NCBI GenBank assembly: GCA_037013685.1
Contig: CM072899.1
Location: forward strand, 434,001 to 498,000
Direction of reading: 5' to 3'
Length of the DNA stretch: 64,000 bases
Source of the DNA: Acridotheres tristis
Lineage: Eukaryota > Chordata > Aves > Passeriformes > Sturnidae
Part shown: positions 19,561 through 33,400 of the stretch, piece after piece
Layout of the letters: the number at the start of each line of letters is the position of its first letter
Numbering within the stretch: position 1 is the first letter of the stretch
Notes under the pieces: model-generated
The model's database searches: none
What the model saw: only the letters and a program-made list of their open reading frames with translations
Told to the model about the DNA's origin: nothing
Made by a program: the position numbers and the translations under genes

Positions 19561-22079
19561 AGACCATAACTTCTTGAATTGGTTTAATTAATTCTTAGGG
19601 CATAAACGAATTTACAGAATTAAATTTCCAATACTGCAGTGCCAAGTTATGTCTGCACCTGCCTTGCCTGGAAAAATTGCTTGGTTTGAATTCGTTAAAG
19701 AACTGCAGAATTAATTTGGTGTGACCTGATCTGGTTTGTCTTGCAGCGACAGGCATGTATTGTATAAATTCCATCCAGCACTTGAGTTTGCAAGGGTTAA
19801 AGTTCTTCAGGCTGCTTCCTGGCGGCAGAGGTTGCTTTTAAAAATGTAGTTTTGTATTGCAGTATGTTCACAGAGAAATGAAATAAAAAATTTGCCCTTC
19901 CAAAGTAAAAATGCTGTGAGCAGTATAGAAAGCTTTTCAGAGAAAGATGCATGTGAGGGTGCCGGGCTCTTCCCTGCTGTGCCCTCTTGAAGGAGGTTCT
20001 GCTTGCAGGGCACTGGGGGCAAGGCTGGACCACTTCCTCCTCGCTGGTACTCCATCTGCACGCTCTCTGCTGCTGCAGTTACTGGGCACTACCGCACTGC
20101 TGCTCAGGAGCTTCCAGGGATTTACTGCAGGAGTGAGGGTTAGCACGGGGATTTGTTCAGATCGCCTTTTGACCTACAGCATCTGCTTCTGACCTGACAC
20201 TCCAGATTACTTTGGGACAACTTAGTAAAGAGAAGATTCCTACACACAGAATTAAACAAAAAAGCAAGCAAATATTAAGCAGTTTACAGTTCAGACTTTT
20301 TCATGGGATTTTAACCTCAACTGGTGCTGGCAAGGTGTGAATGAAGTGTGGTTAGACAGCCTGTGGTGTGAACTGCAGGTCAGTCAGACTGGGCTAATGG
20401 TCCTTCCTGTGGCCTGTGTGGGCAAGGGAAGGGGTTGCACAGTTCAGGATTTCTTCCTCTTCCAGTCGGGGATACAACTTTATGGTTTTGAATCTGCTTT
20501 GGCAGCCAGGAGACTGGGATTGCTCACAGTGCTGGTGGAGCTGGCATGAACTTTAAAGAATGGAAAAGGAATAAACCCTACAGTAATTTTCAACAGATCT
20601 GGAAGCACAGTTTAGGAATATATAATCTCACTGTGGCCCTGCAATGTGCATTGTTGTATTTTTCTGTTACACCTGATTAGCTCCTACCCGAGTCCAAAAT
20701 GCCACTGATGCTAAGAATATACAGCCTTGGGAAGCTACCACGGGCACTGCTGAGCGTCTTCAGAGTCTGCAGCTGTGTTTTACTAATGCCTTTGATCTGA
20801 AGCTTTGTTTTCCTAACAGCTAATTTATTAGTGAGCAAATTGAGGCTTTTGCATATTAACAGACTTGCCAAGTATCACTTAGGGGCCAGAACAGAGGCTA
20901 ATGGAATTATAAAGTCTCTCCTCCACACCCAAAAAACTGTCCCTCTTATAAAGTCAATTTAATTATTCTCTAGGATGGAATGTACAAGATGCACAGTGTA
21001 TTGCAATATCAAAAGAGTTCAGTTAATTTACCTCTGTTAACCTCTGTGTGACCCTGCTCTGAAGACTTGAGGATGTGTCACTCACTCCTCTGCCGTTGGG
21101 TCAACATCTGTGGTGTTAAACCACACGCTCAGAGGATGCATTAACCGCTTGACACTTCTGCTATTGCTGATATTTTGAGCTGAGAAGAAATCCGTTTCAG
21201 GCTCTTTTCCCTAGAAGCAGGGTTCTGCACTCCAAGCAGTGGCACACAAGTGCTGTAACCTCTTTCCTCCTGAGTCAGCCTAAGCTGTCAGTGAGCTTGC
21301 CCGTACACAAGAGCTGCTGTTCAGACCTTTGTTCCTGGCCAGCCGGTGATTTCCAGATAGTCGTGAGTCATTGCTGTGGGAGGAAAAGCAGAATTGTTGT
21401 AGTGCTCAATAGATCACAGTGACATGTGAGGTGCTGCGTGTCTGGGCATGAACATCACCGTGTCCTGAACCCTGTAGAGTGCAGGAGCTCTGCTGGATTT
21501 ACTGGGGAATCCCAGCTCCTTAAACAGCAGAAGCTTGGCAGAAACTGGAGTGACCTTTGTGCCAATGACTGTGTTGGGAATTTGCTTAGCCTGCATGTAA
21601 CCTGTACGGGCATTGCAGCTGGATACTGTGGCGGACAGCTCAGCTGAATTGTCAGCTCATCTCTTCAAATATGTCCTGCAGAGAAGACTTAAATTGTGTT
21701 ACTGAATGGAGATCCTTCTGTTGGGAATATTTGAAAGAAGACTGCCACACACATACTTAAAAAGACGTATTTGGGGGTTTGGATTTTATTTTTAAAAGTC
21801 TGAACTACCAGTAAAAGTTCAGTTCTGTTTTAAACATGTTTTTAAGTGGGAAGCCTGCACTGTGTTTTACCACGTGAAACAAACAGTTTGATCGCCTCCT
21901 TAAAGCCCATTCTGCACAAACCTATCCGTGCGGTTGGGATTTCAGAGCAGGAGAGCTGCTCAGAGCGCCTGTCACGACTGGGGGAGTGTGTGCACAGCAA
22001 TCTGCATGTGAGTCACTGCAAGGGGCTTTTCCTGAATGACCTGGCTGGATCTTGGGTGTCTTCTGTGAGACTGTGTGAC
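19561..22079. other. Intergenic, THUMPD3-SRGAP3, unique sequence
   Basis: Unique sequence of moderate AT content without recognisable exons, RNA genes or repeats. Confidence 0.5.
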
Positions 22080-22715
22080 AATGCACACAGACACTGCACA
22101 CAAACACACAAACACAAACACTGCACACAAACACACAAACACAAACACACAAACACACAAACACACAAACACAAACACTGCACACAAACACACAAACACA
22201 AACACAAACACACAAACACTGCACACAAACACACAAACACAAACACACAAACGCACAAACACAAACACTGCACACAAACACACAAACACTGCACACAAAC
22301 ACACAAACACAAACACTGCACACAAACACAAACACTGCACACAAACACACAAACACACAAACACTGCACACAAACACACAAACACAAACACTGCACACAC
22401 TGCACACAAACACACAAACACAAACACTGCACACAAACACACAAACACACAACACACAAACACACAACACTGCACACAAACACAAACACTGCACACACTG
22501 CACACAAACACACAAACACTGCACACAAACACACAAACACAAACACTGCACACACTGCACACAAACACACAAACACTGCACACAAACACACAAACACTGC
22601 ACACAAACACACAAACACAAACACTGCACACACTGCACACAAACACACAAACACTGCACACAAACACACAAACACAAACACTGCACACACTGCACACAAA
22701 CACACAAACACAAAC
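22080..22715. repeat. CA-rich compound minisatellite
   Basis: About 635 bp built from cactgcacacaaacacacaa and cacaaa modules in variable order. All three forward frames are open (His-Lys-His-Thr-Asn-Thr patterns), as are the reverse frames (Cys-Val-Phe). The array is purine/pyrimidine alternating over long stretches. Confidence 0.95.
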
Positions 22716-25700
22716 CAGCTCCAGGGTGTGCAGTGCAAGATCGAGCTGCACCCATCTGTGCCTGCTTGCAGGTCCATCTTCTGCTGTGAAGGAAGCATCA
22801 AGGTGAGAAGAGGCAAAGTGCAAACTCTGCATTTCCTGCTCCCTGTCCTGCCAAAGCCAGCATCTCCTCCGGCCTCAGGGCTTGCACAGCTCACAGGGGA
22901 CTCACAGGGAATTGTAAATGTTTCATACTGCTGCCAGTGGACAGCCCCTCCTCTATAGGAAAAGGAGTAATCCTGGATAACGCGTCTGCTTACTGCTACA
23001 CTTTCATCCTAAATAATTTTAAAAGGATGATGTCAGTAAGATGAAAACTCAGATTTGATAATTGTTTCCATTCCAAACCCGCAGTCCCCGGCAGGGTCTT
23101 GTGAAGCACCACTGATCTGTACGAATTCTTCCTGCAGTTACATGCTCCTCTGGGCCAGAGACAACCCCCTGCACGTCCTGCTTCACATGTGACTTTCTGG
23201 GTATTACTGTGCTGTGATGAATGTTCTGTCTCAGCAGATATCTGACTGATTCCTTAAGAGATTCTGCAGCACTGGGTTTTTCAGAGGCTGAGGGGACAGA
23301 CAGCGTTAAACTCAATCAGCCGTGGGGAATCCAGGCTTCACTTGAAACCCAGCTCTTTGGCATTAAATCACAGAGATATTTTAAAGTGAAACTGGGAATG
23401 TTGTGCAACTCTGCAGAGAGCAGAATCCAGAACGAACTCCAGGTTTAAATTTTCTCACTGTTTTTCTGCAAGTTAGTGATTTGTTTGTTCTATATCCATG
23501 ACTACATGTAGACATTATTGTCAAATGTGGCTCATATGAAACACTTGCAGCCATGGCAATAATTTGAGGATTGTCAGTCTCCTGGGCTGTGGATGCCAAT
23601 CCTCTGCCTGGGTTGTCCTGCTCCCCAGAGCTGCCTCTCCAGCGTGCCTCGCCCTGGGCTGGAGGGAATCCCTTCAGCAGGGACAGGGATTTGACTGAGC
23701 TGCAAAACAGTGAAGTCAGAGAACCAAGGCTTGTAATTTTGGAATTCTGAAGCACGATGATCTTCTAACTCATTTCATAGCAGGGGAAGATAGCCCTTTG
23801 TTGGAATGAATCCAACTTAAGCACTGACATGAGTCACTCACCCAAATTCCGACCTGTAAGGTTTTGGGTTGGAAGGGATGGGACTCCCTCCACAGCACTG
23901 GACCCATCCCCTCTGTGTATTCACTGCTCCTGTGGGCCTTGGCACCAGCCCTGCTGTGATGTGCCAGGTGTGGTGTGTGTGAGGGCTGTGGAACAGCCTC
24001 CAGGGCAGCAGCAGTGTGTGCTGTGTGGCTCCTGCATGGGGATGACAGTGTTCAATCAGCTCAATCACTTGTGCCTTATCTTGTGGGGTAAACAGGAGGT
24101 GGAAGTGAGCGTTAGGGAGGTGCCAGTTGTCCCAGATTCTTGGTTTTCCTTACCTGGCGATTTCCCAGTGTTTCATGTCATAGGAGAGTGTGGAGGTGTC
24201 AGTCACTGTCTCTGCTGACCTGGTTCTTCTTTTTGACCTGGATGTGCTGTGAACTGGAGCTGTTTTGGATGAGGAGTGACGGCTGGGGGAAGAGGGAGCA
24301 ACAACTCATCCCCCTGCAGCACCCTGAGCCACACTCACACAGCAACCCATTTGTGGATTAGTGGGATTCAGTTTCGTGTGAAATATGTCAGAGCAAAGAT
24401 CTGGCAGTGTTGGTGCTGAGTTTCTGTCGCAGTTTTGAAGCATTTGCAGGAGTGTTTCATGCTGCTCCCCCGTGGTCTTGCTCAAGCTGATTATGAAACA
24501 GTGACCTTGTGGGTGGTTTGCTCAGGAAATGGGGCTCCCTCTGCTCTGGCCCAGCTCCCTGTGCATGCAGCAGCTTCCCCGTGAGGCTGCAGCACGCTCT
24601 GCTGCTGGTGTCAGCTCAATTTCCTCCTCCTAACACCATGCCAAGGCCTGGAGTTCACACACTGCCAATGAAACAGCTCCTGGAAGAACCCAGAGCAGGA
24701 GTGCAAGAGGACACGGGAGGGATGCCAAGGAGAAACAGGAGACAGAAGTGCCTGGATGGTGCCTGGGCAGGACTGCAGCCTCCTCCAGCACTGCTTCCCT
24801 CAATCCAGCACAAAGGAAGGAGCTCTTAATGCTGGGCACCACTGCCAGCCTTTCTCTGTAAATATTTCTGGGCTGTCTGCACATCTGCCTGGGGACAAAC
24901 TAGCCAAACCCAGATAGAAAGGGAAGGAGGTGAGCAAACCTGAGATGAGCATGCTGGAGATCACATGGAGCCCAGGTGACACTGCCTGGGAACAGGAGGT
25001 TTGGGACACTTTGTAAAGAATGGGGATCCAGACCTTCAGCCAGAGACTGACAAGAGCTCTGCAAGTAGCTCTTTTGAGTTGAGGGAGTGAAAGGATGGAA
25101 AAATAATATCCTGAATGCAGGTAAATCAGCATTTGTGATAAGATGAAATGCAGGCTTATATCTATGACTTGTCTGGCATTTGATGTGTCCTGCAGAAAGA
25201 TAGACTGTGAGCATTGGGGAAGCTGTGTCCTTTGGACTAACAAACTTACAATTAAAACAACATCAACTCAGGATTTTGCTCACCTTTGACATTTGAGACT
25301 TTACCATCCTCTTGGATTATATTTTTCAGGATTTTTCTCTGCAGCTTCGAGGCAGGGGAGCTTAATTAAAACCTGAAATAAAAGGTCACTTCAGCCTTTA
25401 TTTCAAATTAAAATCCCCCACAACATTGCCTCTCATACAAGTACTGGCTGTGAGTCCCAGGGAGTAAGCAGGCTGTGCTGTTTGTATTTCAGTTGAGGTT
25501 GCCAGTTAGATCTGACAGTGTTTTGCAGCAATTCTGGGCACGAGGACAGCTGGCACAGCTCGGCTGAGTTCCTGTTTTACACATGTGTTTTTCTCTGCTC
25601 CTCTGATCTGGGAGCTGCTGGATGCAGCTGCATCCCTGCAGTGCCAGTGCTTTGGAGCAGGAATGCAGGGTCATGTCCTCTCTGCAGAGAGGCTGTGAGA

Positions 25701-25744
25701 GCTGGCAGGAGTCACACCCCTGAGAGCTGCACAGCCAGGGCCCT
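22716..25744. other. Intergenic, no gene recognised
   Basis: Unique sequence. A stretch at 23857-23880 (ttttgggttggaagggatgg) resembles a CR1 3' motif, but the flanks do not extend the match convincingly. No exon-like segment was recognised. Confidence 0.45.
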
Positions 25745-26850
25745 CTGGAGCCTCTGGAGTCCTGCAGGGACTGCTGGGATCACTGCAGGGACTGCTGGGG
25801 TCACTGCAGGGAGTCCTGGGGTCACTGCAGGGAGTGCTGGGGTCACTGCAGGGAGTGCCAGAGTCACTGCAGGGAGTGCTGGGATCACTGCAGGGACTGC
25901 TGGGGTCACTGCAGAGAGTGCTGGGGTCACTGCAGGGAGTGCTGGGGTCACTGCAGGGAGTACTGGGGTCACTGCAGGGTGTCCTGGGGTCACTGCAGGG
26001 AGTGCTGGGGTCACTGCAGGGAGTACTGGGGTCACTGCAGGGAGTACTGGGGTCACTGCGGGGAGTGCTGGGATCACTGCAGGGAGTGCTGGGGTCACTG
26101 CAGGGAGTGCTGGGGTCACTGCAGAGAGTGCTGGGGTCACTGCAGGGAGTGCCAGAGTCACTGCAGGGTGTCCTGGGGTCATTGCAGGGTGTCCCGGGGT
26201 CACTGCAGGGTGTCAGGGTCACTGCAGGGTGTCCCGGGGTCACTGCAGGGAGTCCTGGGGTCACTGCAGGGTGTCCCGGGGTCACTGGAGGGTGTCAGGG
26301 TCACTGCAGGGTGTCCCGGGGTCACTGCAGGGTGTCAGGGTCACTGCAGGGTGTCCCGGGGTCACTGCAGGGTGTCCTGGGGTCACTGCAGGGTGTCAGG
26401 GTCACTGCAGGGTGTCCCGGGGTCACTGCAGGGTGTCCCGTGGTCACTGCAGGGTGTCAGGGTCACTGCAGGGTGTCCCGGGGTCACTGCAGGGTGTCAG
26501 GGTCACTGCAGGGTGTCAGGGTCACTGCAGGGTGTCCCGGGGTCACTGCAGGGTGTCCCGGGGTCACTGGAGGGTGTCAGGGTCACTGCAGGGTGTCAGG
26601 GTCACTGCTGCAGGGAGCCAGGGTCACTGCAGGGTGTCCTGGGGTCATTGCAGGGTGTCAGGGTCACTGCAGGGTGTCAGGGTCACTGCTGCAGGGAGCC
26701 AGGGTCACTGCAGGGTGTCCCGGGGTCATTGCAGGGTGTCAGGGTCACTGCAGGGTGTCAGGGTCACTGCAGGGTGTCCCGGGGTCACTGCAGGGTGTCA
26801 GGGTCACTGCAGGGTGTCAGGGTCACTGCTGCAGGGAGCCAGGGTCGCTG
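25745..26850. repeat. 21/18-bp minisatellite with a PstI site in most units
   Basis: About 1.1 kb, roughly fifty units. The first part is a 21-bp unit ggggtcactgcagggagtgc(t). The second part mixes a 21-bp form ending gtcccg and an 18-bp form ggtcactgcagggtgtca. Three late units carry an extra ctg (ctgctgcagggagcc). Unit lengths are all multiples of three, and all forward frames are open. Confidence 0.96.
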
Positions 26851-27235
26851 CTTTGTCTCCTGGCAGTGAAAGGAACAAAAGGGCCCATCTGGCTCTTTGA
26901 GAAGGTGAAACCCCAAACGTGGGCTGTGCTTCTGCTCTGCCCTTGGAGATGACTGACAAGCTTTTGCTTGGTGTTTTCAGGTCAATGCCTTCATTCCTGC
27001 TGTGTTTTTGGAGACCCCTCAGGATATGAAGTTTTCCCCTCTGGAGCAGTGTGCTCCTGAGCAGTCTGTGCCTCAGGAACCCACACCAGGCACATCCCCA
27101 CTCCCCATAGCAGATGTCCTTTCACTCGCACGAGTTACAAGAGGCAGCCAATTTTGGCAGGGTCAGGGACAGCCAGAGCAGCACGGAGAGCTGAGTGCTG
27201 AGCTGCCCACAGTGCTGTGGGAAGAGAGGATGGAG

Positions 27236-27408
27236 AGGATTCAGAGGAGGGAGAGGATTCAGAGGAGGGAGAGGATTCAGAGGAGGGAGAGGATTCAGAG
27301 GAGGGAGAGGATTCAGAGGAGGGAGAGGATTCAGAGGAGGGAGAGGATTCAGAGGAGGGAAAGGATTCAGAGGAGGGTGAAGATTCAGAGCAGGGTGAGG
27401 ATTCAGAG
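27236..27408. repeat. 18-bp purine-rich minisatellite
   Basis: About ten near-perfect copies of gattcagaggagggagag. One frame reads EDSEEG repeats and another RIQRRE. No splice-bounded gene context is seen, so I treat it as noncoding. Confidence 0.93.
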
Positions 27409-30400
27409 GAGGCTGGGAGGCAGCAGTGCTGTCAGCACGGGCTGCTGAAGCCCAGCATGAAGCCACCGTGGCTGTCTATTGGCTCAGCCAGCCTGGCTGA
27501 GCTCAGCCCAGCTCAGGGTTTGCTCAGGTGCACCTCGGGCTGTGCCTCAGCTTTGCTCCTGTCCTGGCTGTCTGATCACCACAGTTCTGCCTCAGCTTTC
27601 CCCTCCTTGCAGTGTCACTGTTCTCATGTTAGGAGGGTGGGCTTTTTCCTTCAGACTGAATCTCACAGGTATTAGAAGTCCACAGTAATTTAAAAAGTAT
27701 TTTCTAGTATTGTTAAACCAGTAGATTGTCTCATACAATGTATTTTTTATTGTCTTGGCAACGTAGCTTTTGTCCTCATTTCCTCCTCAAGGCATTTGAA
27801 TCTAAGTACATTTAAGCATCTATGGATCTGTATATATTTAAGTAATAACTAATGGATATTCCACCAGATTTTTCTTACTGCAGTGCTTAGGGGAGGACAG
27901 GGAAAATGTATCATGATTGGCATATAAGAAACCAGTGCCAAATCAGTGCCAACACAAATTAGTGCAGCTTTTTTTTCTGGAAAGCAGTTGTGGCTGTACT
28001 TAGAGCATGCTGGGACATTCCTGATCCTGCCTAAAGGGAAGGATTGACATGCAGCTCATTGAGTGGCATCTCAGGAGGAGCTGGCCCATCCCATCAGGGG
28101 AGGTTGGGTACTCAGCTCTGCTGGGCAGACCTTGGGCCACCAACAGCTGCTGCTCTGCCACCTCCACATTTCACAGGGCTGTGAGAGCAGCACAGCCAGC
28201 ACAGCATGAGCTCAGAAAGGGGGGAAAGAGAAATCAAACATCAGGGTGTAGCTGAACAATAGCAGGGCTGCTATTTCTCTTGAAGCTCTTGGAGCCTCCC
28301 GGACAATTCTCCCCCCATGGCTGCAGCTCCAGTGGCCACAGTGCTGTCATTGCAGGGTGCAGTTCTCCAGCTGGAGGGACCTGCTCACACACAGTTGGTT
28401 TTACTGCTGTTGTTGAGAATTGTGGTGTTCTGGGCCTCCCTGCTCTGTGAGCCTCCCCCTTATCGATAGCATTTCTGTTACGTGACACTCCTCTGTGCTC
28501 TGAGGCTCTGCCAGCACTGCAGGGCAGCTCAAAGCACACAGCAAATCTGCTTTAACTGCCTTGGAACAAAAGCCTAATGTAGTGTGCAAAATAGAGGGAG
28601 ACAAAAAGGATAAAAATCAAATTAGATTCACTGTGCACACAAACTGTCCAACCCAGAGCACAGTGATGCTGGTCATAGAGGAAAGAAAACAGCTTTAGAA
28701 ACGTGCCATAGAAGTGGATTGCTGTCCTTGCCTCACTCTGGGAGTCTCTCTGTGTCCTACAGGCACAGCCAGGCTGAGATGCTGTGGTGCTCCAACCTTC
28801 CCTGCCTGCCCCAGGCTGCTGTTTCATCCCCGTGGTACAGATTGGAGGGGGTGCTGCCAGACTCACTCCATGCAGGGCAGCCAGGGAAGGTTCAGGAATC
28901 CCTGGGAGCTGCAGGAATCCCTGTCCTACAGCTGAGGCAGGGCCTGGCTTGGCCATGGGGGCACCTCACTGCAGCCCAAACTCTCTGCAGATCCAGGAGG
29001 GGCTTGGCCAGGTCCAGACGTGCTGACACAGCTCATGTCAGCACAGTGCTTGTGCTGCTTCAGCTGTTCTGGGAAGGTTTGAGTGATGCTGCTCCAGTAA
29101 ACAGCAGGGCAGCTTTTTCCTTCTGCAGGGGAGCTCCTTCTGCAGGGCAGGTCCATCTCCATCAGCACAGCTCCCTCCCTGCAGGGCTGTGCCCCAGAGC
29201 TGGCACAGCTGGCACTGCTGGTGCACAGTAACCCTGACTGTGCTGAGGAGGGAGGATCAGCTGCTCCTTGAGCACACAGACCATTCCCCTCCTCTCCAGC
29301 CCGTCAACTCCTACAGCTGCCATTGTCCCAACCTACTTTGCATTCAGTTGAGTTGGTGGAGGAAATCAGAAAATCCTGCCTGCTAAATTAGTGCTGAAGC
29401 CAAGAGCCTGGGAAGCAACTTGTGTGTGAAGTGCTGGTGTTTCCTTGTTTGTGCCCAGTGGTAAATAATCCATGGGATGGACAGTGATGAATAATGCCCT
29501 GAACCCATTTCAGTGTACCTAACCCTAGTTCCTGAGAAAAGCTAAAAAATCCCTCTGGCTGGGCTGCTGATACGTGTCTGAGAGCTCAGATAACAAAATC
29601 AGCCCGCGGTGTCTTGGTGTGCTGTGTGCACAGGCCAGGTCACTGGGTCTCTGTGCCACTGATATACCAGTGTGAAGGGGCACTTAAAAACACCCCAAAA
29701 CTTTCCACTCTTTCAGGAAACAGCACTTTCATGCTGGAATTTGTAATGAAGTTGTGAATGTGGCTGGAGCCTGGGGCTTCTCCAGGAAAAGGCCCCTTTG
29801 GCCAGCTGTATTCAGCTCTAATGAGAGAGCTGAATTCTCCCTCAAAGCTGTGTTTTCCATTTGGCCCCTTTTCCCTCATCAATCGCTGTCAGTTCAGACA
29901 GAGGCCCCACATGCAGCTTCCCTTGGGGCTGTGTGCTGCCCGGGGCTGCTGGGGAGGACAGCCTGCCCTACTAAACTGCATCTCTGAGCCAGGGAACAAT
30001 AGTGCTTTGTGTGAGCACACAGTGCCAGCTCAGTTTCCCAGGCTTTTCCTTTTCTCCTGTCCCCTGTCCCGCTGGAAGCCCCCGGCAGTGCAGGACTGCA
30101 GGGGCTGCTGGCACTGAACAAAGGCAATGGGATGGGCCCCTGCCCCTGGCTCCAGCTGCAGGTACTGGATCATTTTCCTCAAGTACAACAGACCTGAGTA
30201 ATTTGAGCAAAAATGCACAGCACGACACAAGGAGGGCTCCAGCCATTGCCCCAGCAGGTCCAGGCAGGCAGTGCCCTCGCTGCAGATTTGGTGATGGCAC
30301 CAGGGCTGGCTCTGGAGGGGACAGAGGGCTGTGTGCCCTTGGGGTCTGCTTCCCTGGCAACAGGGGATACCCAGACAGATGGACGTGCTGGAGAGGGGAG

Positions 30401-33400
30401 CAACAGAGTGAAGCTTAAAAGAAATCAAAGCAGGCTGAGTCTCTGCAACAGGTTGGTGGTGCCCCTTCACAAGGGCAGGACGGCAGGGCCATCCAGTCTG
30501 CACACAAGGGATGTTCCTTTCTATCAGCAGCCATGAAAGTGCCCGCAGAGGGAAGCAGGAATGCCAGCTCCACTTACAGACGTGGGAGGTGGGCAAGACC
30601 TTGGTGTCCCAGACCAGCTTGGTCCCAGGGTGCCCCGTGCCCACCCACCTGCCCTCCTGCCCTCGCTGCTGCCGAGGGCTCAGGGCTCTGCTGGAAATGC
30701 CGGGCCTGGAGAGTACAGGTGGGAACGGGGGCTGGCCCTCAGCTCTGTGCCCTGCTGGCAAATCCAGCCCTGCACCACATCAGGGAGACACGCTGTGATG
30801 TGCAGGGACCCTGTATTGGGCCAGGGACGTTCAGGGCCATGAACTTGCTGCTCCTGCTGGCCCTTCCACAGGGCACACAGGGAAAGCTCCTGCAGCTGCT
30901 TTCCGACCTGTACTTAGGAGTTCTGCATCCCAAAATGCCTAAAATTGCTGTTAGTGGGTTTCACACTGCAGATGGAGAATTGGAGATCGTGTGTGACTAA
31001 ATTAATTGGGAACAACAAACAGCAGGAACCCAACTATTGGAAAGCACTGACAGCCCAGGCAGCACTGATGCTGGAGCTTCCTTTGCTTCAGCATGAGCAG
31101 CTGCACAGCTCCCAGGCTCTGCTCTGTGCAGGACCTGAGGCTGCTGGCATCATCACCCTGGAGCTGCTGCCTTCTGCTGCCCCACAGCCTGTCCCTCCTG
31201 TGCTGTCAGCATCGGCCACAAAGGCAGTGCTGGGGAAAGCTGTCTCTTATTTATAGCTGCACAATCCCACGCAGTGCTGATCCACAGGGTGCAGAGCCCC
31301 CAGAGATGGAAGTGGATCAAGGAATAGATGGATCTGGCATGTGATCAGAACGGGCTCAGTTCTGCAGAAAAGAGTGGCCACCATGTGACCTGCAGAGAGG
31401 AGCTGAGAACAGCACCGTGTGTGTGACAGGTGTGGTACCTGCAGGCTCTGTCCTGTGTCCATAGCCATTGATACCTCGGGATTCATTGGCCACGAACAGC
31501 AATTCAGGGAGGGTAAAGAGATGTTGTTAAAAGAGCAGCAAGCTCCTCCTCTTGTGCAAGTTCTTTTTTTGGTCTGTTGCTACAGCAACTCTCTACCAAG
31601 AACAAAGATGACAGCAAGATATTAAATTTTGCAGCAACTCAATTGACTCCTGATTTCCCTTCTTTTTTTGCCTTTGGTAACTGAATCCTGCTGCAGTAAT
31701 TGTGTTAGATTTCAGATGGAAATCGTGTGACAAGAATTCTTGTGTTGCTTTTCCTCCTTCCTCTCAGAAACACATTAAATCAATTTATTTAAATCCAGTG
31801 GGTGATTATAAACACTGGTTTTCTTGGCTTTATTTCTTTTGCATGTGAACATCATGTATTTTACCCACAAATCATATTCTGTACCAAAATCTCCAAAGCC
31901 TTGATAATCTTTAAAAAGAAACAAACTTCTTGCCCAGTAATGTTTCGGTAAAGTTCAACCTATGCTGATGGCACAGACCAGAAATGTAAAATCTGAATAA
32001 CTGCAACAGAGGTCATCTGGATCTGGGAATGTTAAAATTTTTAAAGTTTTAAAGCACTGCTGCGTTTCAGTTTTCCCTCCCCACAGCTTGTGTTTCCTGT
32101 GGGGCAGACCCTGAGGAGGCCACGGACCTGCATGTCTGGGGTCAGGTCACAACCAAACTGCAACTCCAGCTGCACCAAAGGCAGAGAACCCGGCCGTGAA
32201 GAGAGCTGTGCCCGTGTGGTGGAAGAGGAGATGGTGGGACCGAGCTGGATGGTGGAGCCACAGCTCCCAGGAGTGCAGGGTGGGGCATCCTCATCCCTGG
32301 GGAAGGAGAGAATGGGGGGAAATGGAAGAAAATGGGGCAGAGAGGAACAATAACATATGGAGAAAGGGAGGTGACTGATGCACATGAATTATTACATATT
32401 TAGCTTTCCTCTGAATCGGGGGGAGTGTAATTAATGATCTGGTTCTGGCAGCTTCAGCTTCAGCACGGTGTGCACAGGTGGGATGGGCCCAAGAGGAGTC
32501 TGGGCCACCCTGGATTTAGCACAGGATCAAAGCTATGGAAAGAGCCCAGCAGAACAAACGGCTCCTGTTGCTTTTCCCGGGGAGCTGTGTGCACAAGCAC
32601 TTCTTTGGGGGCCTGGGGAGTGCAGGGCAAAGGGCTGCAACCCGTCCCATGGGCAAGGCTTAAACATGGACTTGAGCTGCACACCTTGGATGTTACACTC
32701 GAATGGCAGCACTGGGCAGGGATGTCCCTCCTGCAGAGCCCGGGCGTGGATGCTGAGTGCCCCCTCCCAAAAGCAGCGGCTGCTCCAGCCCCGGCTGAAG
32801 CTGCTGCCTGCAGCAGGGAAATGAAAGGGCAGCTTTGACCACAGAGTCTGGGCAATCTCCCTGAGGAAGCAGAGGTAGCAGATCTCTATCAGGAAACTGC
32901 TTGCAAGAGCCTTTTCACCACTGATAAGCCCTGTGCCGTGTGACCACGGCCTCGTGCAGTGACAACAGGGTCCCAGCAGCTTGTGACTTCAGTGCCTTTT
33001 ACAGGAGAATTAGAGCTCCTGGGAAGAATTGCCTTTGCCTTGCCAAATTGTTTATCATAATTCTCCATGCATTTAGTCACACATAAATATTCCCATTTCT
33101 TACAGGGACTTGAATTATTGACCAGCATAATGCTGAATTCTACTGGTACCACAAGGGCTTAAGATGGCAACAGTGGAAAAGGCTGGATTAGAGATGGGTG
33201 TATTTTAGAATGCTCTTTTTCTTCTCTGAATATTCATGGCCTCAAGGATACTACACATGTATTTTCGGAAGATACCTTTCTACTTTCAACTGAGCTGTTG
33301 GAGACCTGAATAAAATAAAAATCAAAAGCAAAATTTTGGTATGCTTTACCTGAAAAACAACAAGCATTTCCACATACAGAAATCTTTGGCTGCAGTTATT

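Noticed and set aside
21846..22958. 370-codon open frame over the CA-rich array
   Set aside because: All frames are open through the array; the product is pure repeat with no splice or homology support.
23857..23990. Possible third CR1 fragment
   Set aside because: Only the phrase ttttgggttggaaggga fits; flanking CR1 wording is absent.
25518..26952. Three overlapping 300-460 codon frames over the 21/18-bp array
   Set aside because: Unit lengths are multiples of three and lack stops, so every frame is open; no frame is favoured.
30030..30761. 243-codon minus-strand open frame
   Set aside because: Cys/Pro/Gly-rich without domain, no splice pairing and overlapping frames equally long.
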